Assembly (NCBI RefSeq): GCF_900143245.1
Contig: NZ_FRDK01000004.1
Location: 124,001-188,000 of the forward strand
DNA from: Flavobacterium fryxellicola
GTDB lineage: Bacteria; Bacteroidota; Bacteroidia; Flavobacteriales; Flavobacteriaceae
Length of the DNA stretch: 64,000 nt
Direction of reading: 5' to 3'
The notes below the pieces were generated by a model that made no database searches, was not told the DNA's origin, and saw only the letters and a program-made list of their open reading frames with translations. Position numbers and translations under genes: made by a program. The first letter of the stretch is position 1. Each line of letters begins with the position of its first letter. This document shows positions 45,501 through 54,090 of the stretch, in pieces.

Positions 45501-45700
45501 TAATTCGGTATGTTTCCATTTTTTTAAATTGTAAATCAATACTATATAATTCATAACAAAATAATTGTCAAATAGTTAATTAAGATAAATATACAAAAAA
45601 TTTAAAATAATAAATTTTAGCTTTTTCTAGAATATTTTTTGTTGCACCAATTTTAAATTTTTAATGGGATAGTGATGGCTAAAATTATTTTGGTAATTTT
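45501..45700. other. AT-rich spacer upstream of the RT relic
   Basis: Two hundred very AT-rich bases between the RT relic and the PLD gene. I looked for the folded msr/msd template RNA of a retron on the minus strand and see no long inverted repeat pair or conserved GAGC-type start, so I do not annotate one. Confidence 0.4.
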
Positions 45701-46855
45701 TTAATTATAGAAGCGTTTGTGAGGCGTATAAGTGACTAATAATTCTATGATTCTCGTGATACCGTACGAAATCAAATTAATGCATTTAGTGATAATATTG
45801 GTTTTAGTATTTAGAGATTCCCGCGTGATGCATTGGCATTGTGCAATGATTTCGTAGAGATGGGTCCGAAACATAGCTGCAAATAATTCTGAGTTTATTT
45901 CAATATTAGTTTCAATACTTCCGTACGAACTTAAATTATTCAGGTTAAAAGAGCCAATTGTGGACCAATTCCCATCAATAACTGCTGCTTTTCCATGCAA
46001 AACCGATTTGTCCCATTCATACAATTCAATGTTATACTTGAGCAGTTTATCATATAAAAAGCAAGTTGCCCGCCTAGTCATTGGAAGATCTGATTTTCCG
46101 GAAAGAATCAGTTTAATGGTCACTTTGTTTTTTGACGCTTTTTTCAATGCTCTAATGATTCGAATCCCAGGAAGAAAGTAGCTTCCTACTATAATTATTT
46201 CTTTTTTGGCCTGCCGAATGGATTTAATATATCCATCACAAATTTCATTTTTCCCCTTTAGCCAGTCGTTCTGGAGTATGCGAACGGAAGCATCTCCCTG
46301 AATAGCAAAGACCGCTTTTATTTTTTTATTTTGGAATCGCCTTTTCTTAGAATAAATATCGATGCAAAGTTGCTGCAGCGGTTTAGCAATTTCCCCTTTT
46401 AATTGAACGGCGTAATCCAGCCAAGGTTCTTCGGTTGCTGAGCCATGATATTTAGCAGCGATGTTTATGCCACCAACCAGCGCAACTTTTGCATCAGCAA
46501 CAACAATTTTACAATGGAGCCTCCTGCCAATAAAAAAGGTGTATGTTGAAAATAAAGGGGCAAAAAAACGAATGTTAATACCAGTATTTTTCAGTTCTTT
46601 AACCAGCTCAGAAGGAAAGGATAAAGAGCCTAGACCATCCAGAAGCATATAAATTTTAACTTTCCTAGAAGCTGCTTCTTTTAAGGCGGTACTAATTCTT
46701 GTTCCTGTGGTGTCGTCTTCAAAAAGATACATTTGGATATAGATTTGAAATTGCGCCTGTTGTATAATAGTTTCTAAACGAGCAAAGTAATCTTCGCCAC
46801 TGTGAACCAACTCTAGATTTTTAGGATCAGTAAAGCTATCGTTACTTTTTATCAT
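45701..46855 (-). CDS. Phospholipase D / cardiolipin-synthase-like protein
   Basis: A 384-residue PLD-superfamily protein. Both HKD motifs are intact: LHCKIVVADAKVALVGGINIA (His near residue 113) and LHGKAAVIDGNWSTIGSFNL (His near residue 291). It lacks the two N-terminal membrane helices of housekeeping cardiolipin synthases and has a hydrophobic C-terminal segment (about 355-372, KCINLISYGITRIIELL). It resembles the ClsB-like shorter synthases. It probably joins phosphatidyl groups or transfers them to alcohols. Its start overlaps the old end of the upstream S2P relic by 14 bases, pointing to a former operon. Confidence 0.88.
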   Translation of the reverse strand: MIKSNDSFTDPKNLELVHSGEDYFARLETIIQQAQFQIYIQMYLFEDDTTGTRISTALKEAASRKVKIYMLLDGLGSLSFPSELVKELKNTGINIRFFAPLFSTYTFFIGRRLHCKIVVADAKVALVGGINIAAKYHGSATEEPWLDYAVQLKGEIAKPLQQLCIDIYSKKRRFQNKKIKAVFAIQGDASVRILQNDWLKGKNEICDGYIKSIRQAKKEIIIVGSYFLPGIRIIRALKKASKNKVTIKLILSGKSDLPMTRRATCFLYDKLLKYNIELYEWDKSVLHGKAAVIDGNWSTIGSFNLNNLSSYGSIETNIEINSELFAAMFRTHLYEIIAQCQCITRESLNTKTNIITKCINLISYGITRIIELLVTYTPHKRFYN

Positions 46856-47934
46856 GCGTCATCTTTTTTTTAACTTTATTGCGTAAAATAAATTCCATAA
46901 GATTATCATAGTCCAAAACGCCTGCTACTTCATTGTTCTCCAAGACTAGCTTTAATCTTGATTTATTACATGCAGCATCTAAAAACTATTTTCCAGCGGT
47001 GAATTACCATCAGGAAAAACCAAATTCTGATCCATGAAATTATAGACAAATTTATTTTCTCCATTTTTAGTGAACGCCATTATAATTGGATCTCGGTTCA
47101 GTGTTCCAGCAGGAATACCTGCTTTCGTAATTATAAAATTCTTGCTTTGGCTGCCTAAAACCACTGCGACGGCCGTTTTTATGGTTTCATTAGCATCCAT
47201 CTTTGGAAATTGTTTCATCAAAATGTCATGAACTTTAAAATCTCTTAACATAAATTTAGTTTCGGTAGAATCCGCTTTTACTGGAGCTCCAATACTAACA
47301 AAAATACCAATAAAAACTAAAATGGGTGGCGAAAAAAAAAGAAAATTATAAATCCTAAGCAAGATATTGACCCATTCGTGCTGCAATTCGTTTCGCTACA
47401 TGCCGTTGCATTTTATAGGACAACACAGCGTGTATAATTTGAACTGCATCCATTGGAAACGCAGGAATCAAGTTGAAAAGCGCCAGTTAAAGGTTGACTA
47501 GAAAGAAATTCAAAAAGAAATTATTCGAATTGATGCCAGTAGATAATTGCCATATTAATTCGTCTGTCGTTTCGGGATGGCTATCCCGTAATTACGACCA
47601 AGGTAATGTTTACTATAGGTCCTGCAATAGCCACTGTCAATTTCTCAAGTGGTTTTTTAGGAATATTTTCGAGCCGTGCTAAACCTCCAATAGGCAAAAG
47701 AGTGCTGTCTTTGGTCTTTATGTCGTACCTTTTCGCTGCCAAAGCATGGCCTAATGCATGTAGGATTATGGTAATAAATAAGCTCGAAATAAACAGCACG
47801 GACAAAAATATTTGAGTTGCGCTTTGGCCTGCTCGGTACTTAATAAAAATGATAAACAGAATCAATAATGTGAATGTCCAGTGAACAAAAATTCCAATGT
47901 CAGCGATTTTTCTGAGTTTAAAGGAACCTTTCAT
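46842..47934 (-). pseudogene. Decayed site-2-type metalloprotease (M50) with CBS region
   Basis: The start (47934) gives an intact N-terminus, KLRKIADIGIFVHWTFTLLI, and then HALGHALAAKRYDI where active members have HELGH: the catalytic Glu codon is now GCA (+ strand 47755-47757 reads TGC). A TAG ends this frame at 47581. Further on, another frame carries NLIPAFPMDAVQIIHAVLSYKM, the second metal-site region (family: FPMDGG), again broken by stops. A third frame (46979-47386) carries a membrane helix and CBS-type HDILMKQFPKMDANETI. A last frameshift near 46985 leads to LENNEVAGVLDYDNLMEFILRNKVK and TAA at 46842. It has several independent lesions plus a dead active site. Confidence 0.85.
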
Positions 47935-48029
47935 TTGTGGCGATTTAACAGTACGGATCCCAATATAAGTAGGAAAATGATCCAGTTGAAAATAGGCTTA
48001 TTCTATTTTTATTTTCGAAATAAAGGACG
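47935..48029. other. Short spacer between two pseudogenes
   Basis: Ninety-five bases between the dehydrogenase relic and the S2P relic, with no gene or signal recognised. Confidence 0.4.
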
Positions 48030-49031
48030 CTATTTTTCATTTATTTCATTTTCAGAAATACCATTGTAGGTCCAAGCATTTAAATTGGCAATTGTTGTAT
48101 TTGCTATTCCGGCTAACGTTTCCTTTGTCAAAAACCCTTGATGGCCGGTAATCAATACATTAGGATAAGAACGCAGTTTGAGAAACAACGGGTCTGTTAC
48201 AGGAGATTCAGTATGATCCTGATAAAATAGCGCATGTTCTTTTTCATAGACGTCTAAACCAATAGCTGCAATAGTTTTATTCTCGATTGCTTCGATTAAA
48301 TCTAAGGTGTTTACGAATGCTCCATGAGCGGTGTTGATAAATATCACACCTTTTTTTAAGGTTGAAAAAGTGGCTTTATCAAACATTTGCTTGGAGGAAT
48401 CATTCCATTGCGCATGAACTGAGACTACATCTGAAAGTGCACAAACATCTTCAAATGAGGCGTAGAATAAAGGGATTTCAGCCATTAGTGCTTTATTTTC
48501 AACAGCATCGAAAGCTAAAATTTTACAACCAAAACCATGCATAATCCTTGCAAAAGCAGCACCTATTATGCCAGTTCCAATGATACCAACTGTTTTACCA
48601 TGCAAATCAAAACCTACCAGATGATCCATGCGATAATCACCAATGTGCATCAACCGCTGACCCAAAACCAGTTTTCTGTTTAAGGCTAACAATAAACCTA
48701 CTGCGTGTTCTGCAACGGACTAAGGGGAATAGGTAGGTGCATTTGGGACTTTTAAAGCCAAGGATTTGGCTCTTGGAAGATCAATAAGATCTGAAAGTAC
48801 CGCCCGCAACGCAATATGTTTTGCGCCATAAGTATATAATTTTTGCAACACTGCTTCGGCTGCAACATCTGCTAAGGAAAGCGAAATTGCATCAAATCCC
48901 TTGGCTAGGTCTGCTGTGTTTTCATTCAAATGCTCTTCCGAGAAAACTAATTCGTGATTGCCATGAGCTGCTTTTTCCATAAATGGCTTATCAAAACCTA
49001 AGATGCTGTAGACTAATACTTTTATTTTAAT
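48030..49031 (-). pseudogene. D-lactate dehydrogenase (2-hydroxyacid dehydrogenase) with nonsense codon and lost start
   Basis: A single minus-strand frame runs from 49031 to 48030. The codon where ATG is expected reads ATT (49029-49031), followed by KIKVLVYSILGFDKPF, the normal family N-terminus. After PNAPTYSP a TAG (48720-48722) replaces a sense codon, then SVAEHAVGLLLALNRKL, the NAD-binding GIIGTGIIGAAFARI and a catalytic His block (TGHQGFLTKET) follow to the stop. Apart from the two lesions the 333-codon frame is intact and matches fermentative D-lactate dehydrogenase (LdhA type, about 330 residues). It could conceivably be rescued by read-through, but I call it a recent pseudogene. Confidence 0.82.
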
Positions 49032-49288
49032 AGTTTTTACGATATTAAAAATGTTTTCCCTGCTCGTAATGTGACTATTTTATTAAATTGCACTTCCAGT
49101 TTAATGCTACCTGATTATTGATTTTTAGCATCGATGCATGGAGAGCTGCTTTATGAATCAGAAGCAGGTGTCTTGTTTATACTTACAATTTCTCACTATT
49201 TTGGCTGCTATATCTGAGATATTATTTTTGAAAATCGAAAAAAAATTGTTTGCTTTTTTAATTATTAATCACTTGCATGGTGTGTTGC

Positions 49289-49561
49289 TCAAATAAATAA
49301 ATGGTTTTTTTTCCAACGAGTCAAGGCAGGCAAAATGTTTATGGCTTTTTGAACCATGTAATCAGGATGGTTCTTTTTCTCCATGTGAACTTTTACCATG
49401 TTTTTCATTTCTTCTAAGTTCATATCGGGTTGTTTAAATTGGCTGTCTTCATAACAATATTTACAGTAATCACTTGTTTTATGACCCGTATTTTCTGTTC
49501 CTTTGACTTCTTCTGTAGCCATAGGCATTCCACAACTTTGACAAAAAGGGATGATTTCCAT
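49289..49561 (-). CDS. Putative zinc-ribbon protein A
   Basis: A 90-residue protein with two CxxC pairs: FCQSCGMPM (residues 7-15) and YCKYCYEDSQF (about 32-42), the pattern of the putative zinc-ribbon family. A helical C-terminal half follows (MNLEEMKNMVKVHMEKKNHPDY, then INILPALTRWKK). It probably binds one zinc ion and may act in protein or nucleic-acid contacts; the function is unknown. It is a tandem paralogue of the gene at 49731-49991 (both share CQSC, YCKYC, MNLEEMK and ILP-L-RWK). Confidence 0.85.
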   Translation of the reverse strand: MEIIPFCQSCGMPMATEEVKGTENTGHKTSDYCKYCYEDSQFKQPDMNLEEMKNMVKVHMEKKNHPDYMVQKAINILPALTRWKKNHLFI

Positions 49562-49730
49562 GTCGATTGATTTAAGTGGTTAGCTTCGTTTATTTTGTTT
49601 AGATTTTTATTTTATGTCAATTTTTTAGTAATGGATCGCACAAGATTCAGATTATTAATTTCATATAAGACACTGTTGTACAATTTTTTAAAAGTAAACA
49701 GGGATTCAAACTACTACTTTATATTTGGTA

Positions 49731-49991
49731 TTAACTGCTTTTCCAACGTATCAGTGTCGGTAAAATGTTTACCGTTTTCTGAATGGAATCTTCATTGATT
49801 GCTAATTTTTTTAATTTATTTTTCACGTTGATTTTCATCTCTTCTAAATTCATCTCTGGATTTTTGAAAGCACCATCGTTAAAACAATACTTACAATAGT
49901 CCTTACTTTTTAGACCGTTTTTTTCAGTTCCTTGCAATGCGATGGCATCAAGTGGCATGCTACAACTTTGACAGCTAATTCTATTTTCCAT
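49731..49991 (-). CDS. Putative zinc-ribbon protein B
   Basis: An 86-residue paralogue of the downstream zinc-ribbon gene, with CQSCSMPL (7-14), YCKYCFNDGAF (about 32-42) and the shared MNLEEMKINVKNKLKK and VNILPTLIRWKSS tail. All four cysteines are kept. The two genes lie 169 bases apart on the same strand. Function unknown. Confidence 0.85.
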   Translation of the reverse strand: MENRISCQSCSMPLDAIALQGTEKNGLKSKDYCKYCFNDGAFKNPEMNLEEMKINVKNKLKKLAINEDSIQKTVNILPTLIRWKSS

Positions 49992-50039
49992 AATTTTTAA
50001 ATCTACTATTCCTGTTTCTTATTAAACATTTATTTTTTA

Positions 50040-50162
50040 GTTGCGGTGAAGGCTGTCAAGTTCCAGCTTGTTCAAAATGATGCTGGAATTTTGGAATTAA
50101 AAGTAGTTCAACCTATGAGTTCGCTCAACCCCAATGTTAAACTAGTATTGAAAAAGTTTTAG
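50040..50162 (+). pseudogene. Possible C-terminal fragment of an AMP-dependent (CapK/PaaK-like) protein
   Basis: On plus, between two minus-strand genes, 40 codons read VAVKAVKFQLVQNDAGILEL, KVVQPMSSLNPNVKLVLKKF, then TAG. The phrase KFQLVQ-x-DAG-x-x-EL-VV is reminiscent of the C-terminus of CapK/phenylacetate-CoA-ligase-type proteins. No start codon and no upstream part are present. The assignment is weak. Confidence 0.25.
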
Positions 50163-50191
50163 TTTGATGTGATTTTCTGGTCTTATTTCTA

Positions 50192-50947
50192 TTATTGTGC
50201 TACAAAACCGCCATCTACGACCATCGCATGTCCAGTTACAAAAGAGGCTTCATCTGAGCACATCCATACCACCGAATTCGCTATTTCTTCCGGAAGACCA
50301 AAGCGACCCAAAGGTTCTAAACCCGTAAATTGTTCTATTGCTTCTTTATTTTTTCCAGTCAGACGATCAATCATTGGGGTTTGGATTACACCAGGACAAA
50401 TCACATTTATTCGGATTCCTAATAGGGCACATTCCAAAGCTGCAGTTTTAGTAAGTCCCACGACGCCGTGCTTAGACGCCACGTAAGCTGGTAATCCTGG
50501 AAAACCAACTAATCCAGCGACCGAAGAGCAATTGATAATGACGCCTTTCCCTTGTTTGCGTATTTCTGGAATTTCATATTTCATACAAAGCCAGATTCCT
50601 TTTAGGTTTATCCCAATGGTTTTATCCCAATTTTCTTCCGAGCACGCATAAGTTGGAGCAGATGTTCCCTCGATCCCGGCATTATTGAAAGCATAATCCA
50701 ACCGGCCAAATGTGGCAATCGTTTTGGCGACCATTGCTTTTACATCCTCCGTTTTGGAGACATCACATTTGATAAAAAGTGCATCACCACCTAATTCTTT
50801 GATTAGGGCTATCACTTCTTTATTTTCCTTCCAGTCTACAACAGCTATTTTAGCTCCCTTTTTTGCAAAAGCAAGTGCCGACGCCTTGCCAATTCCAGAG
50901 GAGCCACCGGTTACAATGACTACTTTATTTTTAAATGGTGTTTCCAT
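50192..50947 (-). CDS. Short-chain dehydrogenase/reductase (SDR)
   Basis: A 251-residue classical SDR. The cofactor motif is TGGSSGIGKASA (about 13-24), the NNAG motif is present (NNAGIEG, about 89), the catalytic Ser is in INCSSVAGLVG, and the active-site pair is YVASKHGVVG (Tyr about 155, Lys about 159). An Asp after strand 2 (VVDWKEN) suggests NAD(H) rather than NADP(H). It oxidises or reduces an alcohol/ketone of unknown identity. It lies 15 bases downstream of the PEP synthase gene on the same strand. Confidence 0.92.
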   Translation of the reverse strand: METPFKNKVVIVTGGSSGIGKASALAFAKKGAKIAVVDWKENKEVIALIKELGGDALFIKCDVSKTEDVKAMVAKTIATFGRLDYAFNNAGIEGTSAPTYACSEENWDKTIGINLKGIWLCMKYEIPEIRKQGKGVIINCSSVAGLVGFPGLPAYVASKHGVVGLTKTAALECALLGIRINVICPGVIQTPMIDRLTGKNKEAIEQFTGLEPLGRFGLPEEIANSVVWMCSDEASFVTGHAMVVDGGFVAQ

Positions 50948-50962
50948 TTAGAGCTATTTTAA

Positions 50963-53383
50963 TTAGTTTGTAATTGTTCTTTTGGTTTTATGTTCGGCCT
51001 CTAAAATATTTTCGATTCCTTTTATCAAAGCATCTGGATTAAAGGAGATGCTGTCGATTCCTTCCTGGACTAAAAAAGCAGCAAACTCAGGAATGTCGCT
51101 TGGAGCTTGACCACAGAGTCCCACTTTTATTTCATAACGTTTGGCAACTTTAATGGTTTCTTTTATTAAATATTTGACAGCTGGATTTTCTTCATTAAAC
51201 AAATAACTGACTAAAGCTGAATCACGATCTAAACCTAAGGTGAGTTGTGTCAAGTCATTGGATCCTATAGAAAATCCGTCAAATAATTTTGCAAATTCAG
51301 CAGCCATCAATACATTGCTTGGAATTTCAATCATCACATATACTTGTAACCCGTTGATGCCTTGTACTAAACCATTATGTGTCATTTCAGCTAAGACATT
51401 TTCACCTTCTTCTATTGTTCTACAAAATGGAATCATCAATTTCACGTTGAGCAGTCCCATTTCGTTTCGTACTTTTTTCATAGCTTCACATTCTAAAGCA
51501 AACCCTTTTCTATAAAAGTCACTGTAATACCGGGAAGCGCCACGAAAACCAATCATCGGGTTTTCCTCTTTTGGTTCGTAAAATTGTCCTCCGATCAGGT
51601 TGGCGTATTCATTGCTTTTAAAATCACTCATCCGTACAATGACTTCCTTTGGGTAAAAGGCGGCAGCCACAATAGCCACTGCTTCGGCCAGTTTATCTAT
51701 GAAATATTTTTTTGGATCTTCGTAGCCTTCTGTTAAAGCTGCAATTTCGGATTTGATATTTTTGTCGGTTATTTTTTCCGGTTCGCATAATGCCAAAGGA
51801 TGGATTTTGATTGTATTTGAAATAGCAAATTCCATTCGCATTAAACCCACGCCCTGATTTGGATATTGGCTTAACTCAAAAGCTCTTTCGGGATCAGACA
51901 GAATGAGCATGGGATGCGTCTCTGGCATTTTGAGGGCACTAAAATCCTGTTCTGTAATGTCCCATTTCAAGAGTCCATCATAAATGTTTCCTGCTGTACC
52001 TTCGGCGCAGGAAACGGTGATTTCCTGACCATTTTTTATTGCTGAAGTGGCATCTCCACAACCCACAACAGCAACGGTTCCTAATTCTCGAGCCACAATG
52101 GCGGCATGACTAGTGCGGCCTCCTTTATTAGTGATAATCGCTGCGGCTCGTTTCATGATAGGATCCCAATCTGGATTTGTTACATCCGTTACGATGATTT
52201 CGCCATTTTGTAGTAAATCGCCTTCTTGTGGATTGTTTAGAATTCGGGCTTTACCGGAAGCAATTTTGTCACCTAATGCGATTCCTTTAGCTAAGAGGGT
52301 GCTTTTTTCTTTTAACTTATAAATTTCTCGCAGTTGCTTATTTGCTTTTCCGTGAACGGTTTCTGGACGTGCCTGAACAATGTACAATTGATTGTTTAGA
52401 CCGTCTTTGGCCCACTCAATGTCCATTGCTTTTTTATAATGTTTTTCAATTTTTGAACACCATTGTGCCAGTTGAATGACTTCTTTGTCGTTTAGCGAAA
52501 ATTGTTTTTGTTTTTCCAATGAAGTATCGGTATTAACAATGGTGTTTTCAGCAGCTGAACCTGCCACTGCATTTTTATAGATCATCGTAAATTCTTTTTG
52601 GCCGCACTGTCTTTTTAAAATGGGATTCACGTTCGGATTTGTCAATGTAGGTTTGAATACAATCCATTCGTCTGGCGTAACCGTACCTTGAACAATATTT
52701 TCTCCCAGTCCCCAAATACTATTTATGATGATGGTATTTTCGAATCCGCTATCGGGATCAATTGTAAAAGCCACTCCGGAAGCCGCTATGTCACTTCGGA
52801 CCATTTGTTGGACACCCACGGAAATAGCAATGTCTAATTTAGTAAAATCCATGTCGTGACGGTATTTTATAGCACGATCTGTAAACAAAGAAGCGTAACA
52901 ACGGTGTATAGTTGATAGTAATTCTTGTTCTCCATTAATATGAAGAAAAGATTCCATTCGTCCTGCAAAACTTGCTGTGGGTAAATCTTCAGAAGTTGCA
53001 CTGCTTCGAACTGCCACATCAAGATTAGACGTGCCACATTGCTCGCTGAGCGATTGGTAAGCGACTTTTATTTCATCCCGTATTTCGTCTGGAATCGCTG
53101 CGGATAAAATGAGATTTCTGGCTTTTTCTCCAATAAGGGAGAGATTTGAATATTCCTTGGTATCTAAAGACAACAATAAATCTTGCAATAGTTGTTCTAA
53201 ACGGTTGGTTTTTCGGAATAGCCGATACCCTTCTGCAGTAACGGCAAATCCGTTTGGAATAATGATGCCAATTGGGTTGAGCTGATTGTACATTTCGCCA
53301 AGAGATGCATTTTTACCGCCTACTTTGTCAATTGCATCTATATTTATTTCGTTGAAAAACAGGATGTATTTGTATGTTCTCAT
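50963..53383 (-). CDS. ppsA: Phosphoenolpyruvate synthase (PpsA)
   Basis: An 806-residue PEP synthase. The N-terminal pyruvate-phosphate dikinase ATP-binding domain (GGKNASLGEMY near residue 22, VRSSATSEDLPTASFAGRMES at about 125-145) is followed by the mobile phosphohistidine domain with GGRTSHAAIVARELG (His about 425). The C-terminal TIM barrel comes last, with GFRGASRYYSD, MIEIPSN and GLCGQAPSD. It makes PEP from pyruvate, ATP and water for gluconeogenesis. It opens the minus-strand run with the SDR. Next to a decayed lactate dehydrogenase, it may point to a former lactate/pyruvate role of the island. Confidence 0.94.
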   Translation of the reverse strand: MRTYKYILFFNEINIDAIDKVGGKNASLGEMYNQLNPIGIIIPNGFAVTAEGYRLFRKTNRLEQLLQDLLLSLDTKEYSNLSLIGEKARNLILSAAIPDEIRDEIKVAYQSLSEQCGTSNLDVAVRSSATSEDLPTASFAGRMESFLHINGEQELLSTIHRCYASLFTDRAIKYRHDMDFTKLDIAISVGVQQMVRSDIAASGVAFTIDPDSGFENTIIINSIWGLGENIVQGTVTPDEWIVFKPTLTNPNVNPILKRQCGQKEFTMIYKNAVAGSAAENTIVNTDTSLEKQKQFSLNDKEVIQLAQWCSKIEKHYKKAMDIEWAKDGLNNQLYIVQARPETVHGKANKQLREIYKLKEKSTLLAKGIALGDKIASGKARILNNPQEGDLLQNGEIIVTDVTNPDWDPIMKRAAAIITNKGGRTSHAAIVARELGTVAVVGCGDATSAIKNGQEITVSCAEGTAGNIYDGLLKWDITEQDFSALKMPETHPMLILSDPERAFELSQYPNQGVGLMRMEFAISNTIKIHPLALCEPEKITDKNIKSEIAALTEGYEDPKKYFIDKLAEAVAIVAAAFYPKEVIVRMSDFKSNEYANLIGGQFYEPKEENPMIGFRGASRYYSDFYRKGFALECEAMKKVRNEMGLLNVKLMIPFCRTIEEGENVLAEMTHNGLVQGINGLQVYVMIEIPSNVLMAAEFAKLFDGFSIGSNDLTQLTLGLDRDSALVSYLFNEENPAVKYLIKETIKVAKRYEIKVGLCGQAPSDIPEFAAFLVQEGIDSISFNPDALIKGIENILEAEHKTKRTITN

Positions 53384-54090
53384 TGCGCCTTTTTTTTAGA
53401 TAGGAAAGAGTATTAAATTCGTATGTCAAATAGTAATAGTCGAAAAAAACAGGTCTTGTTTTTTTTACCACACGTGTAAATTTTTTAATTAAAAGCTAGG
53501 TTTGGAATTTACGAACCGCTTTTTTTGAGCTTGTGTAGGTGAGCAGTAGGAGCTTCACCTAGTTAAACTAATAGCGTAAATTTAGATAAATATTTTTTCT
53601 AATTTTAATATAAACACTATTTTTATTTTACAAGTTGTTGTTTATCAGGGTAATGTGTATTTTGTCGAATGATTTTTTTTATTTTTTTATTTTCAAGGCC
53701 TAATAAGCGGTATTGCATGTCTTTGTTTCAAGAGGCAAGCATCAAAAAAGAAACAAAACGCAAAATAAGTAAATGAAATTACTACCCGCAATTCCTTAAT
53801 TTCGACTTTAATGAATCGTTTTTGATAAGAGAAAAAAGGGCTCTTTTGCAGATGCGTTTGTTTTTCCTAATTTTGATTTTTTGATAGTGATAAAGAAGTA
53901 AAATGGAGCAATACTTTTTTATAAATTGCAGTAAATTTAAGTAGCTACAATGCTGTTTATTCGAAATTAATTTTATTTTTGTAGCTAAACCAATTGTTTT
54001 TTCGACTGGAATTAGTGCGTAGGAATGATAAGCATAAAATAATTAAGCATTAATTATTGCTCAACAATAGTAAAGAAAATCCTTATTTTA
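53384..54090. other. Large divergent intergenic region, ppsA / signalling operon
   Basis: More than 700 AT-rich bases without a gene that I can support. A hairpin AGGTGAGC / GCTTCACCT with a bulge lies at about 53537-53560. The heptamer GTAGCTA occurs at 53941-53947 and 53981-53987 flanking the promoter box of the signalling operon. Confidence 0.5.
53974..53981 (+). promoter_or_regulatory. Putative -7 box for the signalling operon
   Basis: TATTTTTG matches TAnnTTTG, 110 bases before the first kinase ATG (54091). Direct copies of GTAGCTA lie 26 bases before it and immediately after its T-run. Confidence 0.45.

Noticed and set aside
45501..45700. Retron msr/msd RNA
   Set aside because: No long paired arms or conserved start/branch region could be found in this AT-rich spacer.
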